Shown in pieces: positions 27,547-36,543 of a DNA stretch of 64,000 nt; position 1 is the first letter of the stretch, and the number at the start of each line of letters is the position of its first letter. Below the pieces are notes generated by a model that was given only the letters and a program-made list of their open reading frames with translations, did not search any database and was not told where the DNA came from. The stretch comes from Sulfobacillus thermosulfidooxidans DSM 9293 (GTDB lineage Bacteria; Bacillota; Sulfobacillia; Sulfobacillales; Sulfobacillaceae). The position numbers and the translations under genes were made by a program. The stretch spans positions 3,548,360 through 3,612,359 of the forward strand of contig NZ_FWWY01000001.1 of the NCBI RefSeq assembly GCF_900176145.1. The letters are read 5' to 3'.

Positions 27547-27788
27547 TCATCCTTTGAACGCGTGGACGGATGTTTTATCAGCCCTTTTTCCCGTTTCAGG
27601 CGGATAACCCAAGCGCCGATAGCGCCAGTTTCTTTAGCTGACAATCCTCCCCAACCAACATCCTGAACTTTTGAAACCAAACCAAGCTGCTGTGCCGCTT
27701 CCCATTTTAAGGCATCGTTCAAGCGTTGGGAGTCAGAATCCGTCTTCAGTTTACCAGGTCCTTGGGAATTACGGGATTGTTTTGCCAT
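27543..27788 (-). CDS. Small acid-soluble spore protein, alpha/beta type
   Basis: 81 residues. The conserved SASP helix (LKWEAAQQLGL), the VGWGGLSAKETGAIG turn with its germination-protease-like Glu, and a second helix (VIRLKREKG) are all visible in a clostridial-type form. It should coat DNA in the spore core and protect against UV and heat. Expected to be sigma-G dependent, but I could not fix a promoter in the gap upstream. It is the first gene of a leftward run and is coupled to the creatininase gene. Confidence 0.82.
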   Translation of the reverse strand: MAKQSRNSQGPGKLKTDSDSQRLNDALKWEAAQQLGLVSKVQDVGWGGLSAKETGAIGAWVIRLKREKGLIKHPSTRSKDE

Positions 27789-27981
27789 CTGGTCATCAGC
27801 CTCTTTTTTATATTTATGAAGGATGTCAACTGGCTCCTAACTCCTTCGCTATTATCTGAAAGGTCCTACAGGCTTTTCCTATACAACCAGTATCTGAAAA
27901 TATGACAGCGTGTTCTCATTGTTCCCCAAAGGCACCGAAAAATTTCAGACGAAGCCTTGTATCCTTCTAGTGTCTTTGTGA

Positions 27982-28983
27982 TTACCGATTGATTAACGCC
28001 ACCACCATCCCAATGTACGCCAGATAAAATAGGCCCGCCGTCAATAATTCAATGACCCGAAGACTATGCGAGCGACTTTTCAACCAGATCCACAATGCTG
28101 CCAGCCATGCCAAAACCGCCGTGGCAATCTCTAATGGAGTGAGTTGCCACGGCGTGAAAGCGATTCCTAGCGCTGGCACCATGCTGGATTGAAACGCCAT
28201 GGCCCCCGTGACATTACCCACAGCCAAGGTATCTTTCCCTCGGCGAATCCAGATGACACTATTAAGGACTTCAGGCAACTCCGTTGCCACGGGAGTCACA
28301 ATCACAGACAACAAGAACGGCGAGATGGTCACGATTTTGGTAATACCATCGAGTGCTGTCACGAAGAAATGTGCTCCTAAAATAAGCCCAATTAACGCTA
28401 ACACCACTTGGAGGATTACCAGCACCAACGGCGGTCGGGGTCGGGACGATAGTCTAAGAGGCTGGGACGGTGCCACATTGCGTTTGTCAGACGTATTGTG
28501 ACCTTCCACCAACTTCCACGCATGGCGTCCATAAAGAGCCAATAAACCCAAAGCAACAACGGGATGGATAATTCGTGGAAGAAACGACGCCAAGACCACC
28601 ACTGCAAAAGCCAAAAGAAAAAACCCTAAATCGTCCGTCATCGGTCCTGCCGTCGGCACATTCAGGGTTCGACTCTTCCGCCGACTTGCCCACAACCCCA
28701 CCCCGATGACCGAAAATCCTATCGTTGCGAGCATAAAGGGCGCTCCTAAAATAGCTCCCAGGCCGATCGCGTTTTCACTGTGCCCCTGACCAAAGATGAT
28801 CGCCATCACCGGCACTAATGTTTCGGGTAATGCAGTCCCTAGTGCGGCCAATAATGAACCCACTGCACCTTCTTCTAAGTGCAGATGATAGCCAAGCCAT
28901 TCTACTCCATTCGTAAAGTAATCCGCTGCCAGAACGATGAGCACCATTCCGCTAACGGTGAGCAATAATAAGGACATATTCAT
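27982..28983 (-). CDS. Cation/Ca2+ exchanger (CaCA superfamily)
   Basis: 333 residues, about ten or eleven membrane helices. The two alpha repeats that form the ion site are visible: GSLLAALGTALPETLVP in the first half and VIVTPVATELPEVLNS in the second, each with the conserved acidic residue after T-x-L-P. The loop between the halves is charged. It exchanges Ca2+ for Na+ or H+; which cannot be told. It stands between SASP and trmL genes with its own gaps. With the P-type ATPase at 1-2268 this is the second likely Ca2+ exporter in the window. Confidence 0.9.
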   Translation of the reverse strand: MNMSLLLLTVSGMVLIVLAADYFTNGVEWLGYHLHLEEGAVGSLLAALGTALPETLVPVMAIIFGQGHSENAIGLGAILGAPFMLATIGFSVIGVGLWASRRKSRTLNVPTAGPMTDDLGFFLLAFAVVVLASFLPRIIHPVVALGLLALYGRHAWKLVEGHNTSDKRNVAPSQPLRLSSRPRPPLVLVILQVVLALIGLILGAHFFVTALDGITKIVTISPFLLSVIVTPVATELPEVLNSVIWIRRGKDTLAVGNVTGAMAFQSSMVPALGIAFTPWQLTPLEIATAVLAWLAALWIWLKSRSHSLRVIELLTAGLFYLAYIGMVVALINR

Positions 28984-29054
28984 TAAACTCCCCGCTCCCG
29001 AATCCGGTTCCGGAACTGCGGCTCTAGGTCACGATCCCCTGTTTTAACAAGAAT

Positions 29055-29519
29055 CTAGACACGCATCGGTCCAAAGTTTTGCTGGCGCAATGCCTCATAA
29101 ACCACAATAGCCACGGCATTGGACAAATTCAACGACCGAACCCGAGAATCCATCGGAATTACATACGTCTGATTTTGATAACTTTCCAATAATGTCGCTG
29201 GCAAGCCGGTAGATTCTTTGCCAAATACGAGAACTGAATCCGGAGTATAACGCGCCTCCGTATAGTATCGAGAACTATGCGAAGTAAAATAGTACCAAGT
29301 TTCGGGATGACCTAAATAGTCCACCACACTTTGCCAATCGGGATGAACATGTACCTCTACAAAATCCCAATAATCGACCCCTGCCCGCCGCAAATAACGG
29401 TCACTGATAGAAAATCCTAGCGGTTCCACTAAGTGTAAATGAGTTCTCGTCGCCGCACAGGTTCGAGCGATATTGCCGGTATTGGGGGGGATTTCCGGTT
29501 CAACGAGCACCACGTGCAT
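29055..29519 (-). CDS. trmL: tRNA (cytidine/uridine-34 2'-O)-methyltransferase
   Basis: 154 residues, the length of minimal SPOUT methyltransferases. Knot motifs are present: EPEIPPNTGNIARTC, VFGKESTGLP, and the C-terminal SLNLSNAVAIVVYEALRQ. It methylates the wobble ribose of tRNA-Leu species using SAM. SD AGGAGG is 7 bases before ATG 29519. It stands 35 bases behind a small ORF in the same direction. Confidence 0.95.
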   Translation of the reverse strand: MHVVLVEPEIPPNTGNIARTCAATRTHLHLVEPLGFSISDRYLRRAGVDYWDFVEVHVHPDWQSVVDYLGHPETWYYFTSHSSRYYTEARYTPDSVLVFGKESTGLPATLLESYQNQTYVIPMDSRVRSLNLSNAVAIVVYEALRQQNFGPMRV

Positions 29520-29554
29520 CCCCCACCCTCCTTTTCGTTGTCTTTCTTAAATTT

Positions 29555-29710
29555 TTATGGTTGCTGGTGAAGATAATCAATTTGTCGGAAGTCCATATAG
29601 AGTTCGGCAAGCCGACCTAAGAGCTCGCCTTGCCCTAATTCCCGTAATACGTCCGCGAGTGCTAGAAAATATCCCCGGGCTTCATCTGCCAAAAGTTCAC
29701 TATCTTGCAT
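29555..29710 (-). CDS. Small uncharacterised protein, 51 aa
   Basis: ATG 29710 has GGGAGG 7 bases upstream; a second ATG directly before it (29713) is also possible. The product is acidic and strongly helical (DSELLADEARGYFLALADVL and LLGRLAELYMDFRQIDYLH) with no membrane segment. It fits between dat (40 bases before) and trmL (36 bases after) in the same direction, so it is probably part of that unit. I do not recognise a family. Confidence 0.62.
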   Translation of the reverse strand: MQDSELLADEARGYFLALADVLRELGQGELLGRLAELYMDFRQIDYLHQQP

Positions 29711-29749
29711 CATTTCGCCTCCCGAAGGAAGTCTTCCCGGGAAATGCTG

Positions 29750-30595
29750 TTATGATACCGTGCTAGCACGCTCCTTTAAGGCCTTTAAGAGCCTTAAGGC
29801 GATCTCTCCAGACTTGTCACTAATCGTATGGCCATCTACAGATGTGACAGGCAAGACTTCAGTCGTCGTCCCCGTTAAAAATATCTCATCTGCTGAAAGC
29901 ATATCATCCACCGAAAAGGGCTCTAGTTTGATAGGAATCCTCAATTCATCTGCGATTTCCAAGACGACTTCCCGTGTAATTCCGGGTAAGATATAATTCG
30001 TAACCGGCGCAGTTTGAAGATAGCCCTGCCGAACCATGAACACATTAGCACTGGTGGCTTCAGTCACCATTCCATCTCGCACAAACACGGCATCAAACAT
30101 TCCCATTTTATGCGCTTTTTCTTTTGCGAGTACATTTGGCAATAACCCGATCGTCTTAATCCAGACTTTGGCCCACCGGTCATCCGCCACGGTAATCACT
30201 CCCACGCCGTGGTCAATCATCTCTTGAGGGAACGGATTGACGGGGCGAATCCACATTAATATGGTCGGCGGTACATCCGATGGGGGAAAGGGATGCGACC
30301 GGGGATAGACACCGCGGGTAATTTCCAGATACAATGCTCCCTCCTCCTCCTTAAAATCTTGCAATAACTGCTTAGCCCCCTCCGTAATCGCAGCGATATT
30401 CACACCCTCTAAATCGATGCCTTTCAAAGAACGTGCAAGCCTGACCATGTGCCGATCCCATTCAAAAAAGTGGCCAGAATAAATGTGAACCACTTCATAT
30501 ACTCCATCAGCAAATAAAAAGCCGCGGTCATCAAAACTAATATGGACCTCCTGGTCATCCATGACATGACCATTGAAATAGACCTTCATCTTCAT
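29750..30595 (-). CDS. dat: D-amino acid aminotransferase (PLP class IV)
   Basis: 281 residues. It makes D-glutamate or D-alanine by transamination, feeding peptidoglycan and the spore cortex. Signatures: DDRGFLFADGVYE near the N-terminus, the RGVYPRSHPFP carboxylate-trap loop specific for D-amino acid transaminases, the PLP lysine in WIKTIGLLPN, and EATSANVF. GGAGGAGGA lies directly before ATG 30595 (MKMKVYF). It follows pyk by 36 bases in the same direction. Confidence 0.93.
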   Translation of the reverse strand: MKMKVYFNGHVMDDQEVHISFDDRGFLFADGVYEVVHIYSGHFFEWDRHMVRLARSLKGIDLEGVNIAAITEGAKQLLQDFKEEEGALYLEITRGVYPRSHPFPPSDVPPTILMWIRPVNPFPQEMIDHGVGVITVADDRWAKVWIKTIGLLPNVLAKEKAHKMGMFDAVFVRDGMVTEATSANVFMVRQGYLQTAPVTNYILPGITREVVLEIADELRIPIKLEPFSVDDMLSADEIFLTGTTTEVLPVTSVDGHTISDKSGEIALRLLKALKERASTVS

Positions 30596-30631
30596 TCCTC
30601 CTCCCACCAATGGTTCACCATCTCGTGGTGA

Positions 30632-32359
30632 CTAAATCTTTGCCCGCCCTTTGTAAATGACGCCCCGAATGGGGTCCATGGTGACAATTTGACCATTATG
30701 TAATCGCTTACTCGCCCCTTGCACCCCAACAATAGCCGGGATCCCCAGGGTAACGGCAGCCACCGCAATATCCGAGGTTCTCCCACTATGTTCAGCAATA
30801 ATGGCTTTGGCGTGTGCAAAAAACTCCTTATCTTCAGCATCAAAGTCCACGGCTACAGCAATATATGCTTCGTCAGGCAAATCCTCGTGGTTTTTCGGTT
30901 GAAACCGTACGGGAGCCGTAATAGGTTCTCCATAGCCTAATCCTGTTCCCACTAATACGGGATTTGATACGGTCTCCACGCGGACTAAATTGGTGGTTCC
31001 AGGAATTCCAGCTGGCACTCCAGCAGTCAGGACGACGAGATCCCCTTCAGCCACATAACCATAGTCAGCGGCTGCTTCAATGGCCTTGGCCGCCATATCG
31101 TCGGAATGTTCCGCATCCTCTGAAGAAATAGGACACACACCCCATGTCAACTTTAGGCGCCGCACGACGCCGGGATTGGGTGAAATGGCAATAATCGGGA
31201 CACTGGGACGCGAACGGCTCACCATGCGAGCAGTATAGCCCGTAGCCGTAACCGTTAAAATCGCCCGGGCTTCTAAACTCTCTGCGACTTCAGCGGACGC
31301 ACGACTCACGGCATCGGCCACACGGGTAATGGGCAATGACCGCCGCGTCATAAATTCACGCCGATTGTCGGCGTCTTCCGCAATTTTTGCCATCATTTGA
31401 ATGGATTCTACCGGATATAGGCCAGATGCCGTCTCAGCCGAAAGCATCACACTATCGGACCCATCCCATATAGCATGGGCAACATCCGATACTTCAGCGC
31501 GCGTTGGCCGGGGAGCATGCGTCATGGATTCTAGCATTTGGGTCGCTGTCACGACAGGAATACCCAATTCATTGGCTTGAGCTATAATATCCTTTTGGAG
31601 CCAAGGTACACGCTCTGGTGGGAGTTCGACCCCCAGATCACCCCGAGCAACCATAACCCCATTAGAAACCGCCAAGATTTCTGCGAGATTCTCCACCCCG
31701 GCACGGTTCTCAATTTTGCTAATCAGAAAAACATCAAAGTGATTCTCTTCAAAAAATTTACGGATCGTGACAACATCCTCAGCGGAACGAATAAAGGATG
31801 CCGCAACAAAATCCATCCCCTCTTGCATTCCCATTAAAAGGGCTTCCCGGTCGGTATCAGTCAAAATGTCTAGGGGCCATGTCAAATCGGGTGAACTAAT
31901 TTTTTTGCGGTTTTGCAGAAGACCGCCGACCACAACTTCTAAGCGGAGGGCATCGGGTTGCTGATCCGTACAGCGCATCACGATATTCCCATCATCAATC
32001 CAAAGCAGGTGACCAGGCTCAATCATATCAAAAATCCCATCCCAGGTGACACCGGCTTGATAGGACCCGGGTTCGGGGGTTTTAGTTAAGATAAAAATAT
32101 CGCCTTGATTAAGAGTTAAGGGCTGGGTAAGATGCGTTAAACGCACTTCGGGACCACACGTATCAAGCATAATCCCCACTTCAGTGCCCAATTGATGCGA
32201 GATGCTACGTAGAAGCTGAATCCGTTGACGATGGGTTTTCAGATCTCCATGCGACAAATTTAAGCGTGCTACATCCATACCCGAGCGGATCATATTGGCA
32301 ATGACTTGGGGATCATCGCAAGCAGGACCAATTGTCGCGACAATTTTTGTACGTCTCAC
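30632..32359 (-). CDS. pyk: Pyruvate kinase with C-terminal PEP-utiliser-like domain
   Basis: 575 residues, the long Bacillus-type form. The N-terminus MRRTKIVATIGPAC, the catalytic-Lys segment FLISKIENRAGVEN and MVARGDLGVE are diagnostic. The last 100 residues or so form the extra mobile domain (EHSGRTSDIAV, GIPAIVGV); the His of the true phosphotransfer motif (TSHAA) is replaced by Asp, as expected for a non-catalytic copy. It makes ATP and pyruvate from PEP. A DUF2007-like gene precedes it by 19 bases. Confidence 0.97.
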   Translation of the reverse strand: MRRTKIVATIGPACDDPQVIANMIRSGMDVARLNLSHGDLKTHRQRIQLLRSISHQLGTEVGIMLDTCGPEVRLTHLTQPLTLNQGDIFILTKTPEPGSYQAGVTWDGIFDMIEPGHLLWIDDGNIVMRCTDQQPDALRLEVVVGGLLQNRKKISSPDLTWPLDILTDTDREALLMGMQEGMDFVAASFIRSAEDVVTIRKFFEENHFDVFLISKIENRAGVENLAEILAVSNGVMVARGDLGVELPPERVPWLQKDIIAQANELGIPVVTATQMLESMTHAPRPTRAEVSDVAHAIWDGSDSVMLSAETASGLYPVESIQMMAKIAEDADNRREFMTRRSLPITRVADAVSRASAEVAESLEARAILTVTATGYTARMVSRSRPSVPIIAISPNPGVVRRLKLTWGVCPISSEDAEHSDDMAAKAIEAAADYGYVAEGDLVVLTAGVPAGIPGTTNLVRVETVSNPVLVGTGLGYGEPITAPVRFQPKNHEDLPDEAYIAVAVDFDAEDKEFFAHAKAIIAEHSGRTSDIAVAAVTLGIPAIVGVQGASKRLHNGQIVTMDPIRGVIYKGRAKI

Positions 32360-32378
32360 ATAGGAACTCCTTTACTCA

Positions 32379-32582
32379 TTATCGTAATCGACCAAGATGT
32401 TCCGTGATGATTTCTGTTGCTTCTTCTGCTTCGCCTTCAGGAACTTGAATTTCAATACTGCCACGATCGTTGTCATCTAATTCAACCGTCTTCAGGTGGA
32501 CCAAAACCCCTTCATTTTCCAATATGCCTTGAATCCGTTCTGCAATGGTCTTAGTCGGAGCAATATATACGACAGTCCACAT
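32379..32582 (-). CDS. DUF2007-like small protein
   Basis: 67 residues with a ferredoxin-like beta-alpha-beta pattern: WTVVYIAPTKTIAERIQGIL, then VHLKTVEL, then VPEGEAEEATEIITEHL. Similar short proteins beside glycolytic genes in Firmicutes are often mislabelled glutamate decarboxylase. Its position 19 bases before pyk suggests cotranscription and perhaps a regulatory role, which is inference only. SD is weak (AGGA about 10 bases from ATG). Confidence 0.7.
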   Translation of the reverse strand: MWTVVYIAPTKTIAERIQGILENEGVLVHLKTVELDDNDRGSIEIQVPEGEAEEATEIITEHLGRLR

Positions 32583-32628
32583 CCTCGTACCATCCTGGCA
32601 GCGCGTTTGGTCAATATACGTTAAGCAT

Positions 32629-32670
32629 ACAATGGACGGCCTACTAGAACAACTAGCAGGCCGTCATTGT
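32629..32670. terminator. Terminator-like hairpin behind the MFS gene
   Basis: Long inverted repeat: ACAATGGACGGCCTACTAG (32629-32647) and CTAGCAGGCCGTCATTGT (32653-32670), with one bulge and one mismatch, and a 5-base loop. It lies between the end of the MFS gene and the start of the DUF2007-like/pyk unit. T-tracts are weak on both sides, but the position suits a transcription boundary. Confidence 0.55.
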
Positions 32671-32710
32671 CTGGCACTTCACCAAAAATCTTGCTGGTAT
32701 CCTTGATCTC

Positions 32711-34195
32711 TCACCATTCTAACGGCATCTTTTCTGCTGGTGATTTTTTCTGTGTTACCCGAAATACTGATAAAAGAGCGGCCAACAAGGACAACGCAAC
32801 CAGAAGAAAGAGAGCATAGCGTGTGGCCGGAATCCAAGGCCCTTTAGGGCCTCCTGGACTTTCGACGCCACCATTCGCGATCAAAAATACTGCCAGCATA
32901 GTACCGGACAGTGCGGTCCCCATCGCCATGCCTAAGGACCGCGCCATATTCAAAATCCCGCCCCCAACGCCTAGACGCGAACTAGGCAAACTTCCCATCA
33001 CAGAAGAATTGTTGGGCGGCGTAAAGATACCAAGACCAGCACCGATTAAGATCAATTCAATAACCATCATGGTCACATTCGGCTTGAGCGACAAGGTCCA
33101 AGCTAAGAGCAGCGATGCCAACCCGGTCAGAGCCATGCCTGATGTTGTTAAAAGGCGGGGACCATAGCGATCCGCTAAGGCACCTGACTTGGGTGCCGCC
33201 ACGGTCATACCTAAGGGAACAGCCGTTAAGATAAGCCCTGATACCGCCGAACTATAATTGAGCACGCGCTCAAAAAAGAAAGGCATCAAAAACAGCACGC
33301 CAAACATGGCCAAGTACGATAATAAGCCAGTGAAATTACCAACACTAAACACGGGAATTTTAAACAAACGCATATCAACAAGAGGAGCGCGGAACGATAA
33401 CTCTCGAAAAATGAATCCAATCAATAACAAGGCAGCGGCTGCAAACATGCCTAAAATGGCAGGAGATGACCAGCCCCAACTATTACCTTCTGTCAAGCCA
33501 AGCATCACCAAAACCAAAAAAGGTGTCATTAACAATGTGCCCCACCAATCGAAGGTTGCTTTATGACCCGACAGTTTGTCTTTGGGCAAAATCATCGCGG
33601 CCATTGTCGTCCCTAAAAGCCCAACGGGAACATTCACGTAAAAAATCGCCCGCCAGCCAAATAGACCCACTAAGGCGCCGCCAATAGCCGGGCCTAACGA
33701 CAATCCAATCGCTTGCGCCGAACCTTGAAATCCAATCGCGCGTCCCCTGACCGAAGCCGGAACTGCTGCTGTGATTATGGCCACGGAATTCGCCTGCAAC
33801 ATCGCCGCCCCTGCCGCTTGAAAGACACGAGACACAATCAGCATAGGCAAGTTAACAGCAGCCCCACAAGCCGCTGAACCAATAATGAACACCAGAAATC
33901 CAAATGTGTATAAGGGCCTTCGCCCCAACATGTCGGCTAATCGACCAAAAAGCGTCAAGAGCGTCGCTAACGTGAGTAAGTAGGCGATTAAAACCCAACT
34001 CACCATCGACGCGCTAGCGTGGAAATATGTGGTCAAGTCAGGCAACGCGACATTGACGATACTCGCATCTAAGGCGGCCATAAATGCGCCAATACAGACC
34101 GTTGCGACCACAAACCAGATGTAATTTTCCCGGGAGGTGAAGCGTTCCAGAGGCAACGCCTGCCACATTTCCCGGAGTCCGGTTGCTCTTGCCAC
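32711..34195 (-). CDS. MFS drug exporter, DHA2 (14-TM) family
   Basis: 494 residues with about 14 membrane helices. The DHA2 motifs are visible: LDASIVNVALP in helix 1, GRLADMLGRRPLY (motif A) after helix 2, and GPAIGGALVG (motif C, antiporter). It should export drugs or other hydrophobic compounds against H+. GTG 34195 is chosen because GGGAGG lies 7 bases upstream; the reading to 34228 includes the SD itself. It is divergent from rqcH, with no regulator beside it. Confidence 0.92.
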   Translation of the reverse strand: MARATGLREMWQALPLERFTSRENYIWFVVATVCIGAFMAALDASIVNVALPDLTTYFHASASMVSWVLIAYLLTLATLLTLFGRLADMLGRRPLYTFGFLVFIIGSAACGAAVNLPMLIVSRVFQAAGAAMLQANSVAIITAAVPASVRGRAIGFQGSAQAIGLSLGPAIGGALVGLFGWRAIFYVNVPVGLLGTTMAAMILPKDKLSGHKATFDWWGTLLMTPFLVLVMLGLTEGNSWGWSSPAILGMFAAAALLLIGFIFRELSFRAPLVDMRLFKIPVFSVGNFTGLLSYLAMFGVLFLMPFFFERVLNYSSAVSGLILTAVPLGMTVAAPKSGALADRYGPRLLTTSGMALTGLASLLLAWTLSLKPNVTMMVIELILIGAGLGIFTPPNNSSVMGSLPSSRLGVGGGILNMARSLGMAMGTALSGTMLAVFLIANGGVESPGGPKGPWIPATRYALFLLVALSLLAALLSVFRVTQKKSPAEKMPLEW

Positions 34196-34379
34196 TTTCA
34201 CACCTCCCTGTTGTGAAAATTTTCTCAAATAGTCCGATCGAGTTACGGAGATATTATCCCACCATTACATCGACAAATCTACTACTATACCGTACTCTTT
34301 TCATCCCCACGACAAAATCGTACAATGCATTCAATACGGCCTCAACCGCAGTTCCTGAAATCTGTTCCGGAGGTTCAAA

Positions 34380-35963
34380 ATGCCTTTTGACGCTTTTTTA
34401 CTTGAGCGATTAGCCCACCATTGGAATACACGCTGGCAAGATGTCGAACTCTCCGCAGCTTGGGCGGATAAAACTCACGTGATCTTTCAAGGATGGCACA
34501 AAAATTCCCACGAAAAGGTTTTCATTTTATTAGCTTTCACACCTGGGCTTGCCCGCATACATGAAACTCATCATCGCTTTGAATTGCCCAAAGCAACCCA
34601 TCCTCTTTTTACGCGGTTTTTGCCCTTAACCGTTGACGCCGTGTTCACCCCGGCATTTGACCGAATTCTGTGGCTGAAAGTGCATTGGACGGATGATTGG
34701 GGACAGCCTAGCTATGGATATTTAGTGATCGAGCTTACGGGACACATAACCAATCTGATCATCCTCGATGCCGAATATAAAATTTTGGAAGCATTGCGCC
34801 ACTTTCAGGACAAAAATCATCAGCGGGTTATTCGACCTGGGCAACACTATCAAGCGCCTCCTCCACTGCCCAATGCCTGTCAAACCCATCAATTGAGCGA
34901 TATCTCGCCTTTGATCCGCAAACTCGTACCAGAACCCGGACAGTGGCCACTCGAAGCATTTTGCCGACAATACACCACGTCCACTCTGCCCTTTGTTTAT
35001 CTTCACCACGATGAGGTCGAAGATCTCTGGGTTTTTCCGTTGCCAGGGTGGCAATCTGAACTTGTGGAAAATCCTGATGAGATCTTGGATAATCTATTTT
35101 TTGAGAAAGAACAGGAACGGCTACGCATCAATCTCCAACAACAACTCGTCGCGTATTGGAAAGACCGGGTTCAGCATCTACGTACCAAATTGGCTGAAAC
35201 CGAAGAAAGTCAGCAAGAGGACGTAGAAAAATGGAAAGATGAAGGAGATTTGTGGTTGGCCTATCAGTATCAGTTTAAGAATCACCAGGAACTCACCATC
35301 CCGTCCTTTGCGGATCCTTCGCGCCTCGTTACCCTTGTGCTCCCTGAAGACAAGACTCCAGCCGAGATGGCAGAACAATGCTATAGACTGTACAAAAAAG
35401 CCAAGAGCCGCGTTGCCGCCAGTTCGCGGTTAGCGGAAATCCTGCGGGAAGAACTCACCCATGCTGAACAATCATTGAATTTAGCTCAGCAAAATCATCC
35501 CATCTCCTATTACCGCGACCAATTAAAACAGGTTGCATCACCAACGCGATCCAAACAACTGGAAAATCAGCCATTTCGGCGGTTTGTTAGCACCGGCGGT
35601 TTTGACATTTTCGTCGGACGTAACCGCGAAGAAAATCAGGAATTAACCATGCGTCGCGCTCGGCCGGATGATTTATGGTTTCACGTCAAACAAGCCCCAG
35701 GATCGCACGTGGTTTTGTTTAGTGGAAAACGCCAACCTAACCTGGAGGATCTGTTGGACGCGGCCCACCTCGCTGCCTATTACAGCCCCGCCAAACACTC
35801 ATCAACGGTAGCTGTGGATTACACTAAACGCAAATTTGTCCGAAAACGTCCGCATGCCGACATGGGGCAAGTGCTTTATGAACGCGAAAAAACGCTGTAC
35901 GTGACTCCTGATCCCGAAAGGCTAAGGCGTCTTGGGGCAACGCCTGACAAATTAATCGATTAA
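34380..35963 (+). CDS. rqcH: RqcH, ribosome quality control NFACT protein
   Basis: 527 residues. It binds obstructed 50S subunits and recruits tRNA-Ala to add C-terminal Ala tails. The Asp-Arg pair needed for tailing is visible (D94-R95 in AFDRILWLK). A long coiled-coil region lies in the middle (residues about 240-385). The C-terminal NFACT-R domain is present: VGRNREENQELTMRRA, DDLWFHVKQAPGSHVV. SD GGAGG is 6 bases before ATG 34380. Older labels call it fibronectin-binding protein. It converges on pyrE with only 4 bases between. Confidence 0.96.
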   Translation: MPFDAFLLERLAHHWNTRWQDVELSAAWADKTHVIFQGWHKNSHEKVFILLAFTPGLARIHETHHRFELPKATHPLFTRFLPLTVDAVFTPAFDRILWLKVHWTDDWGQPSYGYLVIELTGHITNLIILDAEYKILEALRHFQDKNHQRVIRPGQHYQAPPPLPNACQTHQLSDISPLIRKLVPEPGQWPLEAFCRQYTTSTLPFVYLHHDEVEDLWVFPLPGWQSELVENPDEILDNLFFEKEQERLRINLQQQLVAYWKDRVQHLRTKLAETEESQQEDVEKWKDEGDLWLAYQYQFKNHQELTIPSFADPSRLVTLVLPEDKTPAEMAEQCYRLYKKAKSRVAASSRLAEILREELTHAEQSLNLAQQNHPISYYRDQLKQVASPTRSKQLENQPFRRFVSTGGFDIFVGRNREENQELTMRRARPDDLWFHVKQAPGSHVVLFSGKRQPNLEDLLDAAHLAAYYSPAKHSSTVAVDYTKRKFVRKRPHADMGQVLYEREKTLYVTPDPERLRRLGATPDKLID

Positions 35964-35967
35964 GGCA

Positions 35968-36543
35968 TTACTGTTTGGGCTTTGTCAGAGGGATTCCCTG
36001 GCGACATAAGGGACAGTCATCAGGGGCCCAATTTTGAATGCCGCTGACGTTTAAGACCGAAAAAAACGGGACTCTCCAGGGAACACTTTGGTTTTGGGTC
36101 CGGTTAACCAAGCATCCGACGGCGGCGACATGGGCTCCTTGATCCCTTACCGCATCAATAACCTTGTTCACGGAACTTCCGGTGGTTACCGCGTCCTCGA
36201 CAATAATTACGGGTTCCCCAAGTTCTAATTGAAAGCCCCGGCGAAACACCATTTTGCCGCCTTCACCTTTTTCAGCAAAGATCACCCGATTGGATGGTCT
36301 TAGGGCGGCTAATTGATAAGCAGGAATAATGCCTCCCATCGCTGGTCCGACGACGGTACGCGCTTCGATGTCCTGCATTTGTTCTTGCAACAGGGAAATC
36401 CACGCGACCAATTTGTCTGGCCTTTCGGTTAAGCGAGCTAACAGAAAAAACGTGTCACTGTGACGACCCGTGGTCAAAAGAAAATGTCCTTGCAAATAGG
36501 CGCCGATCTCCCGTAAATCCTCCAATGTTCCAGCTGTACTCAC
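35968..36543 (-). CDS. pyrE: Orotate phosphoribosyltransferase
   Basis: 191 residues. It joins orotate and PRPP to give OMP. The PRPP-binding motif VIIVEDAVTTGSS is clear, with GPAMGGIIPAY before it. A C-terminal tail with DDCPLC is present. GTG 36543 shares GTGA with the pyrF stop and has AGGAGG 9 bases upstream. Last gene of the pyr operon. Confidence 0.96.
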   Translation of the reverse strand: MSTAGTLEDLREIGAYLQGHFLLTTGRHSDTFFLLARLTERPDKLVAWISLLQEQMQDIEARTVVGPAMGGIIPAYQLAALRPSNRVIFAEKGEGGKMVFRRGFQLELGEPVIIVEDAVTTGSSVNKVIDAVRDQGAHVAAVGCLVNRTQNQSVPWRVPFFSVLNVSGIQNWAPDDCPLCRQGIPLTKPKQ

